DNA of 64,000 nucleotides from Apiotrichum sp. Y4204 (Eukaryota > Basidiomycota > Tremellomycetes > Trichosporonales > Trichosporonaceae): assembly GCA_025531455.1 (NCBI GenBank), contig JAMYHL010000106.1:1-64000 (forward strand). Direction: 5' to 3'. The translations under genes were made by a program, and so were the position numbers. The notes beneath the pieces were generated by a model. The model had not been told where the DNA came from and did not search any database. It was given only the letters and a program-made list of their open reading frames with translations. Below, piece by piece: positions 1 through 11,357 of this stretch (position 1 is its first letter; each line of letters starts with the position of its first letter).

Positions 1-1
1 A

Positions 2-39
2 GTTAACCGTTGGTTAACCTGGGTTATCCGGAGATAACC
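2..39. repeat. Two tandem perfect inverted repeats (hairpins)
   Basis: Bases 2-8 (GTTAACC) and 12-18 (GGTTAAC) are perfect complements around a 3-nt loop. Bases 22-28 (GGTTATC) and 33-39 (GATAACC) are perfect complements around CGGA. Both arms share the GGTTA core. They lie downstream of the transposase and could be internal to the transposon, part of its terminal region, or intronic. Confidence 0.75.
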
Positions 40-105
40 TCGTGGAGCCCGTGTGTATCCGGTCGCGTGTGCGTAGTATTGTGTGCCGGAATGTAAGGGT
101 CTTAC

Positions 106-930
106 AGGGGGGTGGTTTCTGTACTTGAGACCCTTGGCCCTTGCCTCTTGCCTGAACTTCTTATGGACAGAGGCGCCGTCCTCTATGATCCTAGGGGTGC
201 CATAGCCTCTCCACCTTGCTTTCGCGCGGTTATAGAGGGGAACGAGGTGTGGGAGGGTGATCTGTTCATGATAGATCTTTCCTGTGACCCCACCCTTCTT
301 CCCAGCACTTTGGGAGGTGTCAAACTTCACTAGTTCCGACCTCCCTCCATGCCAGATAGCACCCCAAACCATGAGAGAACCCTTTCCACCTCGAAAGGAA
401 GGCACTGTGTAGCGCTTGCAGTTGGCCTTGCCATCTGGGCGCGTCACCTTGGCCTTGGGCTTGGATTGGAGGGTGAGGGACATCTCATCTACAAAGATTA
501 TCTTTGTCCAGTCCGCCTGCTTGTGTTGCTTGCTGTAGTTGAGTCGCTGGGTAGCCTGGGTGGTCGTGAGAAAGGGCCTGACCCTTGCGCTGCGTCGTTT
601 GAGGCCGAACTCGCTGCGAAGCTGGCGGAATAGCTTGGGGCCCATGGGAAAGCCTTTGTCCTCCAAAATTGAGAGCATTTCTGCTTCAATTGGCCATGGA
701 TTCGCCATCATAATCGCCCGAATGCGCCGCTTGTCATGCTTGTCGAACTTTGGTGGACGTCCTGGACCTTTGGGAGGAGTTCGAGAGTGATAGGAGGCCT
801 CCCGGGCTACATGTCGCCGCACATCTCTGGGGGTACAGTTGAACTCAGAGGCCACAACTGAGGGGGTGGCGACTCGGGCTGCAGACACGATGGCAATGTG
901 TCGCTTTCGCTGGGGTGTGATAGGGGGCAT
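106..930 (-). CDS. Tc1/mariner-superfamily transposase, C-terminus missing (partial)
   Basis: Reading the minus strand from the ATG at 930 gives 275 open codons to base 106. Residues about 8-75 hold two helix-turn-helix-like segments separated by a GPGRPP hinge, the usual paired DNA-binding region. Two of the three catalytic acidic residues of the DD(E/D) fold are visible: D148 in IIFVDEM and D251 in IIEDGASVH. The reading ends at NHPP, exactly where the family normally continues into the SPDLNPIE-like motif with the third acidic residue. There the DNA reads GTAAGA (105 downwards), a good splice donor, so the remainder may follow an intron that runs past the window edge. The frame stays open to base 1 but reads unrelated residues. 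No internal stop or frameshift is seen. Mobility cannot be judged without the 3' part and the terminal repeats. Confidence 0.85.
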
Positions 931-3900
931 GGCAATGAGTGTGCGAAGTTTGGAGGTTGTCGGTGAAGAACTGAATGAGTAGTGAAGAAAAAGCTGCTTA
1001 TATGTCATGAAGAGTGGCAGAAGATTGACCTCCCATATGCCCCAAAAAGCGACCCAGACCGAAACGCTCCATGCATCATTTTGCATCAATCTTTTGCCGG
1101 AATTCATCTGATCATACCCCTGGGCAGCTGCCCACCAAGTTATAGAGCAATCGGAGGTCTGTGGGATGTGTAGTTGTGGTGTTTGCATGAACCACATGTT
1201 TCCCCTAGTCCCAGCTGGCAGGCCACAATGGGGAGCTATAAGCGCAACCAATGCATCCCGTTCCGCGCTTCAAAGACTGCGCAGGCTCTACTCACATGCA
1301 TGCAGTGCTCCCCGCCAAGTTTCAGCTCCTTAACTGATATATTGCATGCATAGGAAGGAAATATCTACTGAAGTCGGACAGTTGAAACGAGTTGAAAACG
1401 CGCGAAAGTGGCGATTTTGATGCCGTAAGCCACCAATATCGGCCGTTATCTGTAGACATGTTGACTCCGCGCTCACCGAGATCCTCACCGAGAATAGCAC
1501 CGAGTAGTTCGCGTACACAGTTCGCGTACACAGTCCCACGCTATCATGCGGGATAACACGCTAGCATGCGGAAAGATATTCTACCGTGACAGACGCGGCT
1601 TGCACAGCTCATTCATCTCCATGCATGGAGCTTTACGTCGGACTCGTGCCATCCACTTGTTCCTGTCACCGGATCGAGGTACGTTGTCAGTGGGCTGGTG
1701 GGCCAGGGCCAACCGGGACCGGGCCGTGCAATGCTGGATGGTCTGGATTTGTCGCGATCCATGCGGCGTGTGTCGCGATGTGGAGTGCCTCTTTGGAGCG
1801 ATGTTGTGTTTGCACGTTCACAATCGTTTCAAGCTGGACGTGCCTGTTGCCAACTGCGATTCTGCAGTCTGGTATTCTGACTACGCCGAGCACCAGTACT
1901 GTACTCACAAACCTCAAAAGCAATGGCTGGTGTTCGGCTCCGACAACCGCGCCGCGACCCGCATACAACTGCAATGCAGTCGCGATAACAAAGGCACTTG
2001 CGTCGACAGGAACCCGTACAGAGTGTCTAACGACGACTAACTACAATTGCCCACCTGCTAATTCTGCTGTCGGTCTGAACCCGACTGCTTATCTGTATCG
2101 CTGGGTATTCGGCTCACGACGAGGGTTGTCGGGGCGAGCTTGAGCCTGCATTCCCGTTCCCGGCCGAGAAACACAACTACAACCCGGTACCCAACAGCAG
2201 AACAAGGCCCGACGCTGGTCCCGGTGCCGTACGATGCTGTGTCTGTGCCGTCGTGCTCGGCGTCGGCGAGTGGAGGCTCCCGGATGCCTGACGCTCTCGG
2301 AAGTGCCTCGCTGCGCACAGCTCTCGGATACGCATGTCGCTCAACATTGCCATTTCTCTAACTGGAGTGGACGTGTTCTGGCCCACAACGCGGTCCTGGT
2401 GATTAGGTACGGTACGGTCGCGCGGAGGGACGCGTTCCTTGTGACGCCGTTGGCCTTCAACGCGGTGGTTGACAGCAGTGTTCACGAGTCCAGCCAGTCA
2501 GTCCCTCTGCGTGGAATCAGTAGTGATCAAGGTCGGCGAGACCATGCATGCTCCATGTGGATCAACGTAGGAATCGACACTCAATACTGTGCGAAGTCGG
2601 ATCGGACGTCGTCAGCAACGGCTCGGAGACATCCACGTAGGTGGCGTTTGCGGAGCACGACGCGCACCAAATCACCCGCGCAGATGGGAGCGCCAGCGGC
2701 GTCGCTGCCGGCGCGTCGTCGCCCACTAATCCCTGCACACATGCGCACACCCACCCTTGTATGCAACCCAGCAGTTCGCTACGACTGCCGCGGGTGAAAC
2801 TCAGTGCTTGTTTTGCCGTTCCGTGTCGCAGATCTGGGAAGCTTTCACTAGCGCATCCAGAAGGTTCAGACGGGGCGGCTGCGAGCGCTCACTCGCCAAG
2901 GAATAGGGCGCAATGAGGGGGAACTGTTTGGCGACGAGTAACGATACTTGACGATGTTTGACGAGGAACAGCCAGTAAGTCCGACCTGGCATACAACGAT
3001 GCAAACACCACCACCCCCGAACTCTGCCTGGATTCAGCGTTCCTCGGCGTAGCATGGTAGCTCGCACCTCGCGTTTCCACTAGTCGAGTACCGAAGGTCC
3101 GACCCTGCGCGACGATCCCGCCACACCCAGTTTGGTGTCGGCGAGATCGGTCCACTGTAGCGATCGCTTTGGCGCCAACCTTGTCGTCCCGAAACCGCCA
3201 AGCACCCAGGCCCAAGGGTCGACCAAGGTTGCCGGGTGCAGCTTGTGCGGCGCGTACAACTCAGTGCTCTCCAAGCCGGAGGGGGAGCGCCGGGGCCGCG
3301 CCGTAGTGAGGTAGTGTTTCGGTTTGTGCTTGAGCTTACTCTTGCGCATCTGGAACGCACCAAACTTTCAACACCGAGCTCCGCAGGAAGCCGGGAGGCG
3401 GCCATGCGTCGCTCATAACAGGCGCCACATACCCCTGCAAGGTCTCCCGCCCAACATGCCATGGTATGCCAGCACCGGACGGCGTGACACGAGGCACACG
3501 CATGAGCATAACATTATAGTCTTTTGAGAGGGGAGAGGGGGTAGTCCTCCCGGTACAAACACGCGAAATGGCGTAAGCGTCAAGCTTAGTCTGCGGCCCG
3601 CCACTAGTGCGGCTCTAGGCCGCGGAGGTTTGGAGTTTACTCAGTGGTGGGTCGCTCGAAGTTGCCCAAACACCTGGTGAGTTGGCGGTGGGGCCACTGC
3701 CAAGCCTGGTTCACGGTCGAGTCTGGGCACCGTGCAGTCGGACAGCCATGCTGGTGATGTCTCCAAAACGGACGGGAGGGTATCCCAGATATTTCATGTC
3801 CGGAGAATTTGTTTGTCGTGTATGTCTCCCAGTAGCTACCGGGAATGTAACGCACGGGACGTTGACCATATCGCAGCGAGAGATGCAGATTGCTGTTGTG

Positions 3901-4427
3901 CTGGCCGCCTCTGGCGACTGTCAGAAGGGAGGGAATGGGATATCGGGAGTCGCTGTGCAGCAACGTCAGTGGCGCCGTTATCCGAACGGAGTCGAATTCT
4001 CCGCTCGGGCCGATCTGGCCCACGCCGTGGACCCTGTGGGGCGCAGCAGTTGCCGGCGGCGTTGGACAAGGGTGCATATAACAAGGTGCGGCGTTCCCTG
4101 ATCACTGCACGTATTACGGCATATAGACCCCAGAGAGTGAGTGGTCCTAGCCTGGGAGGAGTCGAGGCAGATCGGGTGAGGGGTTGCCAGCTTGCCAGGT
4201 GCTTAACCTGGCCTTGCTCTGCTGTTCTGTGGGTCAAGAATGCCGTGTACAGTTCCGTAGTACACTCCACACCCTCGCCCTAGGACATACCGTAAGCATC
4301 GAGATCGAGTGCCTCACGACAACAATAGCAGGGACACGGATCACAAGCACAAGCACGGTGCCAAACGCAAACACTTGTGCATCTCTAATAGGCCGCCTGC
4401 ACGCACGAGCACAACCTTAGGCGGAGA

Positions 4428-4441
4428 GGGGGGGGGGGGGG
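4428..4441. repeat. Poly-G run (14 bases)
   Basis: Fourteen consecutive G follow GGCGGAGA. This is a simple-sequence tract in non-coding DNA, likely length-variable and error-prone in sequencing. Confidence 0.9.
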
Positions 4442-7269
4442 TCGTAGCTCAGCATAGCGCCGTTCCTGCGTTCCATCCGCGCTTCCACAGTCACACGGTG
4501 CTATGATAGGCCCGAATCCGCGGTACGGCGCGCTCTGGATCGATCACCGGATCTCTAGCCGCCGAGCTGCTGATTGCACCGCATGCAGTGCCGTCGCCGA
4601 GGCCGCGGTGCAGATCCGGACCGAGTCGGAGTCTCACTCAACCTACACGACGGTGTCCACACTGCAGTTTGTTCTCTGCCCGCCATTAACCCAGTGTGGC
4701 AAACTGCCGGTGGCGCCGGTGTGGACCATGTGTGGCACAAGGGGGGCAACACAAGTAGCATCGTTTTGGAGTCAGACCGTGTCTGTGCCCCACTGAGTTG
4801 TGTTATCGTCGCAGATTGCAGAAGATCCGAATCAGTACAATAATCTCCGTGGTCGACGGTGAACGTCGGGAGCGGCCATCCGTTGATCCGCAGCACTGCT
4901 ATTTGTGTAAAGAATGTCACGGCTTGTGTTCTTTCGAGAACGCCGTGCGTCATAGAACATCATTCTTGATGTCCGTGCGAATCTTCCTGCCTCGTCGAAG
5001 CATTCCAAGGTACGGTCATCAAAGGATGGATACGAGGTTTATTCGGCGCGGCTCTCGGCGCGTCCCGTATGTCCGAGCCCAGCCCGAGATCCGAGATCCG
5101 AGACGGGTGTTCACACAACACCTCACACGCGTACACACGCCCATATACCACATCTAAACACACCGAAACACACCCAAACAAGAATACACACGCGTGGAGG
5201 CATCCAAGATGATACATGCGATACCCAGGAACACAAGCTGACACTGGCGCATTACTCATATGCCGCCTTGCCGCACAGTGAGACAAGGACATCGCGCAAT
5301 CTGGCACTGCCACGGTCTGTGCCACCAGTTCCACACTGGAGCCACATGCCGCACGTTCTCGGATCTCAATATCTCAAGGATCTCCGACCAAAAGGAGTCG
5401 GCACGATACCGATTTGGCAGGCCAGGGTAGCCCTGTAGCGGCCGATGCCTGAATGCCTCGAGTTTCCTAGTCGTACAGATAGCGAAAGTCTCGGAGGTCC
5501 GAAGGAGAGTCGGTGCCATTTGTAGACTTCGACAGAGATATGCGAGCAACGGGCCAGACCACACTATACGCGAAAGGCCAGCGTGGTATGGGCGGCCCAA
5601 GCCTGCTAGGCCTTCTGCCGTACCTCGACAGACAACCCACTCCGAGCACCGATGGCGAGAATGCAGTGTTGCGCTCATCACACCGATCGGGTTCTTCTGA
5701 TATCGCCAGGCGCCACAATCCACGCACGCACCATACAATGCACTGCAGATGCTGAGAAGCCTTGCGAGTGCATCGCACCTCCAGGCGTCCAGTTCCAGCT
5801 GTTCCGCCCCCAACAGTCGGACATGGATGCGCGACGTGTGCAAGGGCGATGGCTGGCTGGGGAGAGCACACACTGTGTTGAGTGTCTTCCACTGACCCAG
5901 ACTGTGTGGCTCACAGGTGGCTTTTGAACTCCGACTCGCTGTCTCGGATGTAGGACCACAAGCGTGTATCCATGTAGCTAGCTTGTAGCTTGTATCGGAC
6001 CCAGACAGTGGCGCTGCGCGGGGCATACCCTGTTTTGGCCTAGAATCATTATCACACACACATGCATCAGACACCCCTACCGGCGGTCAATGCGACCCAA
6101 GATGGACGCAACGCATCCATCTGATCATCTGAGCGACCCACGACAGCGTGGCTGAACCATCGTGGACGGAAGACCCACTCCGCCGCACTCCGACGCACAC
6201 TGCCCTTGAGGCTGGCCCGTGTTCCAGTCTTATCTTTCGGGAGTGCTTTACACTGCGCGGCGGTGCGATGAGCAGCCGGCGATTATGATTACACGCACCC
6301 CGTGTGCGCCCCGCAGCTCTCGTGGCTCACACCTTGGGTGGCCCGCTTCTCGGCCATCCAACGCTGCTGAGCACGTTTATGCCGTGTGTGTGCTGAGTTA
6401 TCGGTGTGTGGCCGGCCAGCAGCCGGCGGAGCAGGTAAGGAGGTGGCTGGCGTTGTGGTGGCTGTCGCTGGGATGCAGCAGTCCCCCCTCACTGCCCTTG
6501 TTGCTGGCATTTGTTGGATGCTGCCGGGCCGAGGACGGCTGCCTTGACAACGACTAGCCCCACTGGGGGGGGACCCTGGCCGCCGCCGCCAGCAAAGTTG
6601 TTATCGGCTGGCATCCGACTGGTCCTGTTCAGTCCTGGTTGCCAGGGCCAGACCCCGGGAGTGGGGGGGCTATTTCCGCAGGGATATTTTCGCATACAAT
6701 CCGTACTATGCAGTAATGCAGTAAGTAGCATCCGACAGTGCCACACCCAGGTCATCCAGGGTTGGCGGTCGCTGGGGGTAGGTAGTGGTGATTGCTGTCC
6801 TCGTTATCGAGCCTTTCCGGGCATGCTCTGTACAATGTCTTTTTAAAGCCACGGGTCAACGGACTGGCACTGCACGTTCAGGGAGAGGCTGGGGGGTTAC
6901 AGGGTCCTCCTGGGTGGTATCGTAGGCCCATCTCCATCGCGATCGGGGCATTTCCTACGGTACCCTGCCTCATAACGCTTCATGCCGCATACCTCGTGCG
7001 TCCACCATGGCTTTCGGATCTCGGTCACCAGATGATGGTCGACGAGGTGTGGCTTTTGCCCCCCAAACCTTTGCGTCCTCGGCGTACTGTGCGATCAGCA
7101 TGCCTTTGTCCTACTGTGCGCACAACGCTTACACCGTCAGCTATCGTTGTTCTTTGATGAGGGGCCACCCCTGTAGCTGGGACACTCATACGGTGGTACA
7201 GCAGTAGAGTTTCGGAATGCGACACGCTTGTTCACCCTCAGCCGCCCGGACGCCGCTCTTGCGGCTGGC

Positions 7270-7335
7270 TCACACACACATACACACACTTTCATCCACA
7301 CACACTCGCACACAAACACACACTTGCACGCACAC
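7270..7335. repeat. Imperfect CA microsatellite
   Basis: A run of CACACA, TACACA and similar units with a few interruptions over about 65 bases, followed within 150 bases by T-rich sequence. It is non-coding. Confidence 0.8.
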
Positions 7336-7969
7336 TGAGCATGAGCCCACACTGTATTCGTCCCCGATTGCTGTTCTCTCCGGTTGGCCGGTGCACCGCC
7401 TGGCGGATTCCGCGCACGCCTCTGAGAGAGCGCGACAACGTTCCTGCGTGCCTCGCTCGTTCCTCCCTGCCGGTCCTTTTCATTTTCTTTTTATTTTCTT
7501 TTTTTCTCTGTTCGCGTTTAGTCTTTTGTACAGGAACGTCGTTGTCGAGCGTTTGAGCTTAATTGAGTTTGAGAAAGGGCACGGCACGGCAGGAGAAGAG
7601 TATCACAACGTTTTACGTCACGACTGGGGGATATGCCGCTGGATAATGTGATGAGGGCGGGTGATGGCCATGATGGGGTCCTCGTACTCCCTCCAGAGCA
7701 ACACCCGTCCGTCCTCTGTGCCTCTGTCCCTTGGAGCCTTCGTCGCTCCGTCGTTCCGTTGCTCCGTTGTCACCGAAATGCCATGCACGGCCCGCACGCG
7801 CCGCACGGTCCCCGCGGCCCCCGCGGTCCCCACGCCTCCCATGTGCTTCTCGGTGGCTCGAGCGCGCACTGTCGTCAGAAGATCAGAGGATCAGAGGGTC
7901 CGCGGGGGAGAAGGATATGAGATCCACCCAAACATCTTAAACGTTCTCTGAGAAAACTCTGTTGGCGTG

Positions 7970-8515
7970 CAGGCGCGTGCATCGGTTGCTCCCAATGATC
8001 TCCCCCTCCTCCTCCTCCTCCTCTACCCCTCTGCGGTTCTGCCGAGCTGCCGGTCTCTCCCTCCTCCCTTGCTGATGATACTTTTGCTTCTGGCTTCTGT
8101 TGGCCCGCCTCCCGGTCACCACCCCCGATTCTTACACTTTCTTTTCCTCGCGTTGGCGGTTGGGCTTATCTGCAGCTCTTTGCCCACTGCTCACTGGCCA
8201 CTGGGATCACTGTGCGTCTGTTGTTCGCGGCCGCTGCTCCTCTCCTCCTCCTCCGTTCTCCTCCCACTCAGTACCTATTGTTGTCCACTCTTCCTTGTAC
8301 ACCCCTTGTCCTCCGTTCTTCTCACTGCCAAGATCCCTCCCACGCTCTCGGGTCGTTAAATACCTCTCACCACCTTCGTTTTCTTTCTAAACCCACACCC
8401 TCTCCCCCATCTACTCTCTACATCCTCTACTCGTGACCCATATCCTGTTGGGTCTATTACTCTCCTCCTACTCCTCTAAAACCTCCTAACCCTCCCCCGT
8501 CAACTCTCTCTCACC
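7970..8515 (+). promoter_or_regulatory. Pyrimidine-rich leader and promoter of the Cpl1-like gene
   Basis: The 500 bases before the start codon at 8516 are dominated by C and T on the plus strand, with repeated CTCCTC tracts. This is the usual look of promoter and 5' UTR sequence in basidiomycete yeasts. A weak TATA-like TTAAATA lies at about 8356, roughly 155 bases upstream of the ATG. The exact transcription start cannot be told from the sequence. Confidence 0.5.
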
Positions 8516-9485
8516 ATGCTCTTCAACACCCTCCTCGCTGGCGCAGCCATCCTCTCCGGCGTCACCCAGGTCACCGCCTTCGGTCCTTGGAACGGGGACC
8601 AGTCCCTCCAGGGCAGCTGCAGCGGCTACCTCGTCGAGCTCGAGGGCCGCCCTCAGTGTGCCGACCAGAGCAAGGCGGTCGCCATCGACGCCGCTCAGCC
8701 CGCCAGCTTCGGTATCTCCAGTGGTCGCTTCTCCCAGCCGTGAGTATCAATGATTTAGACCACAACCAAGAGGCATCTCTGTTTGCAGCATCAACAGGCG
8801 ACTGGGTGCCCAAGTACCGCTACCGGCCCACGTCCAATAGTGTTATCGTTTCTTGCCTCACCATGTGCTCAGATTTCGTGGCTTTGGGTCTCCTGTGCCA
8901 CAACGCTATGCCTGCCCAGTCCACATACTGTAGCCCTTGTACTGACAATCCAGTGGCATCAAGTTCCGCTGCCCCATCAACGGTCACTGGTGGGCACAGC
9001 CCGACCACAGGAACACTCTGTTGTAGGTACAACTGTCAAGAGAACCACCGTCCTTTCGCTCACAGTCCAGCTGCTGCACCCCCAAGCCCAACTGCGGATA
9101 CCCGCCCAGGTGCCCTCCCGGCTACGAGTGGAACGGCCGTTGCTGTGTTCCTTGCGAGACTCCCCCCACCCCTTCCAGGAAGCCCCACCAGGGCGGCCAC
9201 CACGGCAAGTGGAAGAAGCGCGACACGCAGCTGTCGTTCGACGCTGAGAACTGCCCCGAGCCCCTCTCGGCCTGCTCGATCCCCGGCGTCGAGTCGTCGA
9301 CCCACTGCGTCGACACCCAGAACGACATTGACAACTGCGGTGGCTGTGTCTCGTCGGGCAAGGGTGTCCACTGCGAGACCCTCCCCGGCGTGTACCGCGC
9401 CACCTGCACCCGCGGCGAGTGCCAGGTTCTCCGCTGCCTCAGCGGCTACCGCTCCGTCAACGGCACCTCGTGTGTCCCCCAGTAA
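8516..9485 (+). CDS. Secreted cysteine-rich protein with a Cpl1-like domain
   Basis: Exons 8516-8739, 8954-9022 and 9071-9485 give 235 residues. Residues 1-21 form a signal peptide (MLFNTLLAGAAILSGVTQVTA). A first Cys-containing segment (C35, C48, C81) leads to a dense Cys block at 99-126 (CC, CGYPPRC, RCCVPC). A His/Gly/Lys-rich linker ends in KKRD at 146-149, a typical Kex2 processing site. Residues 159-235 carry the Cpl1-like domain, including the hallmark NCGGC. In Cryptococcus, Cpl1 is a secreted protein needed for capsule formation that influences host macrophages; the role here is inferred from the domain only. Intron 2 is 48 bp. Intron 1 (214 bp) is long and contains an internal gtttgcag (8781-8788), so an alternative or extra exon is possible. 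The fold probably depends on disulfides. Confidence 0.82.
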
Positions 9486-11357
9486 ACGATGCACAAGACA
9501 ACCCAATGTCTTGACTCGTTTGGACTCTTTTTGATCAGTCTCTATATCTAGATTTCCCCCCAACTCTCGTCCGGCACGACATGCTCTCCCTCTCATTTCA
9601 AGAACACTTTTAGCTGCTCGACATCAATCATTTTGTCTCGTCTTCCCTGCTATATAATTCCTTATTTTGTGTAGCGTCCACCCCCATCCCGCCCATCCAC
9701 GTCTGTGGCTTTGCCGCGTCCGTTGGTCTGCGGGCCACGCCCACTCTTCCATCCTTTTTATCCCTAGTATCTCGGCGTGATCTGCAAGCACCGGCAGGCC
9801 GGTCTCTCAGCAAGGTATGCAAGAAGCGGTAGTCTCAAGCCTTTCAAGCATGAGCACAACACCGACAGCCGTGATGCAACGGCAGCCTCTGGGCGACTGG
9901 CCAGACCGAAACCCAAGACATACGTATATATACATATCGTAGGGCACCCCTCTTCTCGTCGCGGAGCGCGACTGGAATCGAGATGAAAATTCCTTGGACA
10001 GTACAAGCTTTCTTGCGCAGTCGCTGACCGAGCACGAAGTGACATGGATGAGCGCGCTGATCGCGACCTGTGCACGTCACGCGGCACGATGAGCGGGCAC
10101 TTGTGAATCGCGTTCTGCTGATCGCTGATCGTTTTCAGCCTCAGCACGCTCAGCGTCGATCAAACGATCAAGCCTCGCTAATCGCGCAGCAAGGCGCATT
10201 CCAAGCAGCGAGCACGGCCTGTTCATGCTCGCATCCAGCTAGAACCAAGAGCTTAGGAAACCCGCACCAAGGGCTGTGCCCTCAGAATAGACCGTGCAGA
10301 GCATGCAGAGCGCATCCAGTCCGACATCTCCATTCTTGCTGTGTGTGCAGGCAAATGTTCACCGGAACGCTGCATTTTGATTCCCAGCCGTGCCTGCACT
10401 GCCAGCTCCGAGGCAAGGCGACTCACAGCGCGTACGCGCGTACGACGCTTCCTGCGCCCCTGCGTCCCTGCGCCCAACCACCCAACCTCGAAGACTCCAC
10501 TTTCGCAGGCCCAGACACTGGCGCGCCCTGCTCGGAAGCTATCCCTAGCGCCATGCCGATCGAGGTCCGAGCGGGGGCACGTGTCGGCCACTGCAAGGAA
10601 TCAAGGGAATTGGAGGGGGACGGACCCTGCGTACACCCTGGCGGATCGGCGGAGTCATGGAATGAATGGTCGGTCCCGACGGGTGATGCATTGATAATGT
10701 CCAGGTTCACGAGGGCTATATTCTGCACTGTGCGGTCCGCTCCTCCACCCACGGTAGCCCCCCGTTTCGCTCGCTGCGCAAGCGGGCCGTTGTGCCGTTC
10801 ATCATCGTCTGACACTCGTGGAGGAGAAGATAGCACTCTCGCGAGCCGTCGCTCGCTCGCGAATTAGGGCCGCGGTACCCCGTTTCAGCTGCGCCACGTC
10901 GCCCGATTCCAGCCAAACTCTATCAATCATCATTCGAGGTTCCTGCCTGGTCGTCAGGCTCCGACGGACTGTGGTGTCCGATACACTCTAGTGCAGTGAT
11001 ACAATTCAGCGATCGTGGGTCGATACATTATCAATTCACTCCTTGTCGACCTCCCTGCGCCTTTTGCATCACGGCCCCTTGCTCCTAACTCTGACGCTTG
11101 CACTCGACGCGTGACGCGTCACGCTGCCTTCTCCATCGAACCGCGCGCGTCGAGAAGCTGTGAATCATCCCTGCGCGTCAACTCTGATCTGCGTTTGCGT
11201 GTGCCGTAAGTCCGACGTCCTGATCCACCTGACCCACATGCCCTTTGGTCTGGGCACACCTGATTGCATCGGCAGACTCCAGGGCAACTATGAAGAATGA
11301 CTATGAACACGATTCTTAACAATATGGGCATTATGGTATGAGATATGAAACGGGCAT
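9486..11357. other. Convergent intergenic region
   Basis: This lies between the stop codon of the Cpl1-like gene and that of the ABC transporter on the other strand, so it should hold two 3' UTRs. The 265-codon frame at 10070-10867 has no recognisable motif, a biased Arg/Cys/His composition and competing frames on both strands; I do not support it as a gene. Nothing else was recognised. Confidence 0.6.

Larger units (their letters stand above)
1..930 (-). mobile_element. Part of a Tc1/mariner-type DNA transposon
   Basis: This is the span occupied by the transposase reading frame and its 3' flank. I could not identify the terminal inverted repeat on the right, which is expected within a few hundred bases beyond 930. 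The other end lies outside the window. The element borders a gene-poor stretch, as is common for fungal DNA transposons. Confidence 0.6.
931..7969. other. Gene-poor stretch between the transposon and the Cpl1-like gene
   Basis: No gene could be supported in 7 kb. Reading frames of 160-270 codons exist (for example 1546-2040, 1586-2143 and, on the minus strand, 5256-6074). They show mixed composition rich in Cys, Arg and Trp, no recognisable domain, no supporting splice pattern, and overlap in several frames. The stretch holds a 14-base G run (4428-4441), a CA-rich microsatellite (about 7270-7335) and a T-rich tract (about 7486-7512). It may contain decayed transposon sequence, but I could not recognise any. 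Confidence 0.6.

Noticed and set aside
5256..6074. 272-codon minus-strand frame
   Set aside because: Composition rich in Cys, Trp and Arg, no domain, no codon bias; expected by chance in long GC-rich DNA.
10070..10867. 265-codon plus-strand frame
   Set aside because: No motif, no codon bias like the neighbours, and competing frames of similar length on the other strand.
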